Origin: Pedobacter sp. MC2016-15
GTDB taxonomy: Bacteria; Bacteroidota; Bacteroidia; Sphingobacteriales; Sphingobacteriaceae
Direction of reading: 5' to 3'
Assembly: GCF_026239695.1 (NCBI RefSeq)
Contig: NZ_JAPIVS010000002.1
Span: 893,163 to 957,162, forward strand
DNA: 64,000 bases
The notes below the pieces were generated by a model. The model searched no databases, had not been told where the DNA came from, and saw only the letters and a list, made by a program, of their open reading frames with translations. A program made the translations under genes and the position numbers. Positions 62,593-64,000 of the stretch are shown one piece after another (within the stretch, counting starts at the first letter, position 1; each line of letters opens with the position of its first letter).

Positions 62593-63530
62593 TATTGTTT
62601 GGGGGTTATTTTAATCTTCTTGTTATTGGTAGTACTGTCTGTTTTTGCTTCCTGAGCCAGCAGGGCTTTATATTTCGCCTCCTGGTTAGCTGCAAGCGTC
62701 ATCAGTTGTTTGGCATTCGCTATTCCTTGCTCGCTTTTCTCTTTCAGTGTTTTTGCTTCTGCAAGATACTTACTTTCAGGATGTTTTTCAATAAATTCGT
62801 TTGCATAGCCAATTGCTTCTGTAAATCTGTCTTCCTGACGGAATGGGTAACTGTTTTTTGCGTAGTCATACTGAGATCTTACGATCAGCAGGTCCATTTC
62901 TTCGATGAATTTAATATCCGGGAAATCAATTTCAGCATTTTTCAGAGAGATCACTGATGATTTGAAGTTGGCAATATCGTATCCTCCAAGGTCATAATAT
63001 AACCTTGAGTTTGTATAAGCTTTCAGTTCCAGCTTTGCACGCAGGTCTGTAATGTACTGACTTGCCTGTGCTACGCGTTCGCTTTTTGGGTATAAGTTGA
63101 TAAATAACTGTAACGCATCAATTGCTTTATATGTGTTTTCCTGGTCCAGGGTGTATTCCGGAGAATCCAGATAATAACAGTAGGCGCCCATATAACGGCA
63201 TTCTTCTGCATTTTTACTGGTAGGGTAAGTGTCTGCAAAGTATTTGAACTGATATCTTGCAGTAGTATAATCCTTTAAACGGAATAAAGTATAGGCATAA
63301 TAATAGTTGAGATCTTCGGCCTCAGTTCTTCCTCTGTATTTTTGGGAAAGATCTTCGAATAAGATCAACGCTTTAGAATAATCCTTTTTATTGTACAGTT
63401 TAATAGCCTCCTGGTACTTTTTAGCTACGTCATTGCTTAGCCTGATTTTCTCGAATCGGCTTTTGCAACCTGCAATAGTCAAGGCAATTACTGTAAAACT
63501 TAATATAAAAACGTGTTTAATTTTAAACAT
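62592..63530 (-). CDS. bamD: outer membrane assembly lipoprotein BamD
   Basis: This 312-residue lipoprotein has a lipobox LTIAGC (Cys about 22) and TPR-like helices (KYQEAIKLYNKKDYSKALILF; YYYAYTLFRLKDYTTARYQF) up to about 250. A helical, charged tail ends in basic residues. It is the essential partner of BamA. It heads the operon bamD-rpoZ-coaBC-porD. A TATCTTTG -7 box ends 4 nt before the ATG, so the message is predicted to be leaderless. Confidence 0.9.
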   Translation of the reverse strand: MFKIKHVFILSFTVIALTIAGCKSRFEKIRLSNDVAKKYQEAIKLYNKKDYSKALILFEDLSQKYRGRTEAEDLNYYYAYTLFRLKDYTTARYQFKYFADTYPTSKNAEECRYMGAYCYYLDSPEYTLDQENTYKAIDALQLFINLYPKSERVAQASQYITDLRAKLELKAYTNSRLYYDLGGYDIANFKSSVISLKNAEIDFPDIKFIEEMDLLIVRSQYDYAKNSYPFRQEDRFTEAIGYANEFIEKHPESKYLAEAKTLKEKSEQGIANAKQLMTLAANQEAKYKALLAQEAKTDSTTNNKKIKITPKQ

Positions 63531-63534
63531 TCTG

Positions 63535-63565
63535 CAAAGATAAGTTAATAATACGATAACGTCAA
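63535..63565 (-). promoter_or_regulatory. promoter of bamD, -7 box 4 nt from start codon
   Basis: On the minus strand, TTG (63565-63563), a 20-bp spacer and TATCTTTG (63542-63535), then CAGA and the ATG at 63530. Confidence 0.65.
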
Positions 63566-63743
63566 TTAAAAATAATTGTGCGCTAAGCTAGATAAAGGCT
63601 TGATATCGATCAAGCAGTTAACATAATTTAACAAATACATAGTATATAGTATAGTATTGAAAGGATGGTTCACCGTTGTTTGGTCGTGTTTTGTTCGTGT
63701 ATTGGTATATATTGCCATATCCTCTGCTTATCATTGTTGTATA

Positions 63744-63770
63744 GTTGGTATATCAAATGGATATATCAAC
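63744..63770. repeat. inverted repeat adjoining the phased array
   Basis: GTTGGTATATC and GATATATCAAC pair at 10 of 11 positions around AAATG. It directly adjoins the 11-bp repeats and shares their sequence in reverse orientation. Confidence 0.6.
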
Positions 63771-63811
63771 CATATACCAACCATATCGCAACCATATCCC
63801 AACCATATGGC
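63768..63811 (+). repeat. four tandem 11-bp repeats AACCATATNNC
   Basis: Four consecutive 11-bp units share AACCATAT and a final C; only positions 9-10 vary (AC, CG, CC, GG). A looser continuation with ATACGAAC motifs runs to about 63858. The unit is close to one helical turn and not a multiple of three, so it is not coding. Confidence 0.8.
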
Positions 63812-63921
63812 AACTACGAGCGAAATACGAACCATATACGAACAATATACGATGCGTACCAAATCTTTCCTGCTGAAAACCATGTCTTTAGCGGTCGTAT
63901 ACAAATGAATTGCAGATAATG

Positions 63922-63960
63922 TTTGGCTGGCGGGATATTTTTCCTACTTTTGCATCCCGC
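63922..63960 (+). promoter_or_regulatory. strong rightward promoter, perhaps of a stable RNA operon
   Basis: TTTG at 63922-63925, a 19-bp spacer and TACTTTTG at 63945-63952 match consensus fully. GCGGGAT (63930-63936) and ATCCCGC (63954-63960) flank the -7 box as a perfect inverted repeat. No ORF follows within the window (an ATG at 63978 stops after five codons). The leader holds AGCTTTGAAAATTA, reminiscent of rRNA leaders; that is inference. Confidence 0.6.
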
Positions 63961-64000
63961 TTCGGAGGAAAGGGAAATGATTTTAGAGCTTTGAAAATTA

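Larger units (their letters stand above)
63531..64000. other. 470-bp non-coding right end of window
   Basis: Contains the bamD promoter at its left, an AT-rich block with an 11-bp phased repeat and inverted repeats in the middle, and a near-perfect rightward promoter with a GC-rich discriminator at 63922-63960. No credible gene. The two short frames across it (83 and 84 codons) only translate the repeat. Confidence 0.7.

Noticed and set aside
63768..63858. Possible CRISPR array
   Set aside because: Units are 11 bp with no spacers, and no cas genes are in the window.
63657..63919. Two short frames over the right-end repeat array
   Set aside because: They only translate the 11-bp repeat in different frames and have no start context or conserved features.

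Overview
The window is a stretch of core chromosome from a Bacteroidota bacterium, most likely of the Sphingobacteriaceae (Pedobacter-like). That placement is inference from gene content and order. It rests on Bacteroidota-type promoters (TTTG or TTG, about 19-20 bp, then TAnnTTTG), type IX secretion components (PorT-, PorG- and PorD-type proteins) plus a cargo protein with a type IX sorting tail, the Bacteroidota-type omega subunit and long PurF-like protein, and the block nadK-porG-uppS-bamA-ompH-ompH. There is no phage, insertion sequence, CRISPR array or tRNA. Almost every base lies in a recognisable housekeeping, envelope or transport gene.

Layout. 1-2.2 kb: an M23 peptidase (cut by the window edge), a FAH-family enzyme and a T9SS cargo protein, all leftward. 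2.4-6.3 kb: Kup potassium uptake and an amino-acid permease, convergent. 6.3-9.6 kb: leftward operon engB-ubiA-pepF. 9.6-12.4 kb: ubiE-porT, then an SDR dehydrogenase and YqeY. 12.6-20.4 kb: alpha/beta hydrolase, CBS protein, nadK, porG, uppS, bamA and two ompH/skp genes, ended by a perfect terminator. 20.5-30.2 kb: murI, a purF-like gene, LysE exporter (leftward), sugar MFS, dCMP deaminase, guaA, a lipoprotein and an RsmB-like methyltransferase. 30.2-39.4 kb: transport-rich section (MarC, two more APC permeases, H+/Na+-pyrophosphatase, Amt) with a radical SAM gene and an SRPBCC gene. 39.5-44.2 kb: YkuK-like protein, then trehalose synthesis (otsAB fusion) facing a GH15 glycosidase. 44.4-50.7 kb: DbpA-like helicase, single-repeat DUF1456 protein, TonB-receptor-like barrel, EttA. 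51-57.8 kb: clpC, radical SAM, carboxypeptidase-regulatory-domain protein, recN. 57.9-63.5 kb: BlaI/M56 regulatory pair, then porD-coaBC-rpoZ-bamD. 63.5-64 kb: non-coding, with an 11-bp phased repeat array and a near-consensus promoter firing off the right edge.

How the parts fit: envelope biogenesis dominates (BamA, BamD, Skp-like chaperones, UppS, MurI, T9SS parts), wired into operons with NAD, CoA, menaquinone and RNA-polymerase genes. Several genes carry a -7 promoter box only 3-4 nt before the start codon, which predicts leaderless mRNAs. No wholly new multi-gene system is evident. The least explained elements are the phased repeat array at the right edge, a structured non-coding stretch upstream of clpC, the BlaI-M56 cassette with its nested operator and a non-beta-lactam sensor tail, and a CoaBC whose decarboxylase active site departs from the E. 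coli residues.
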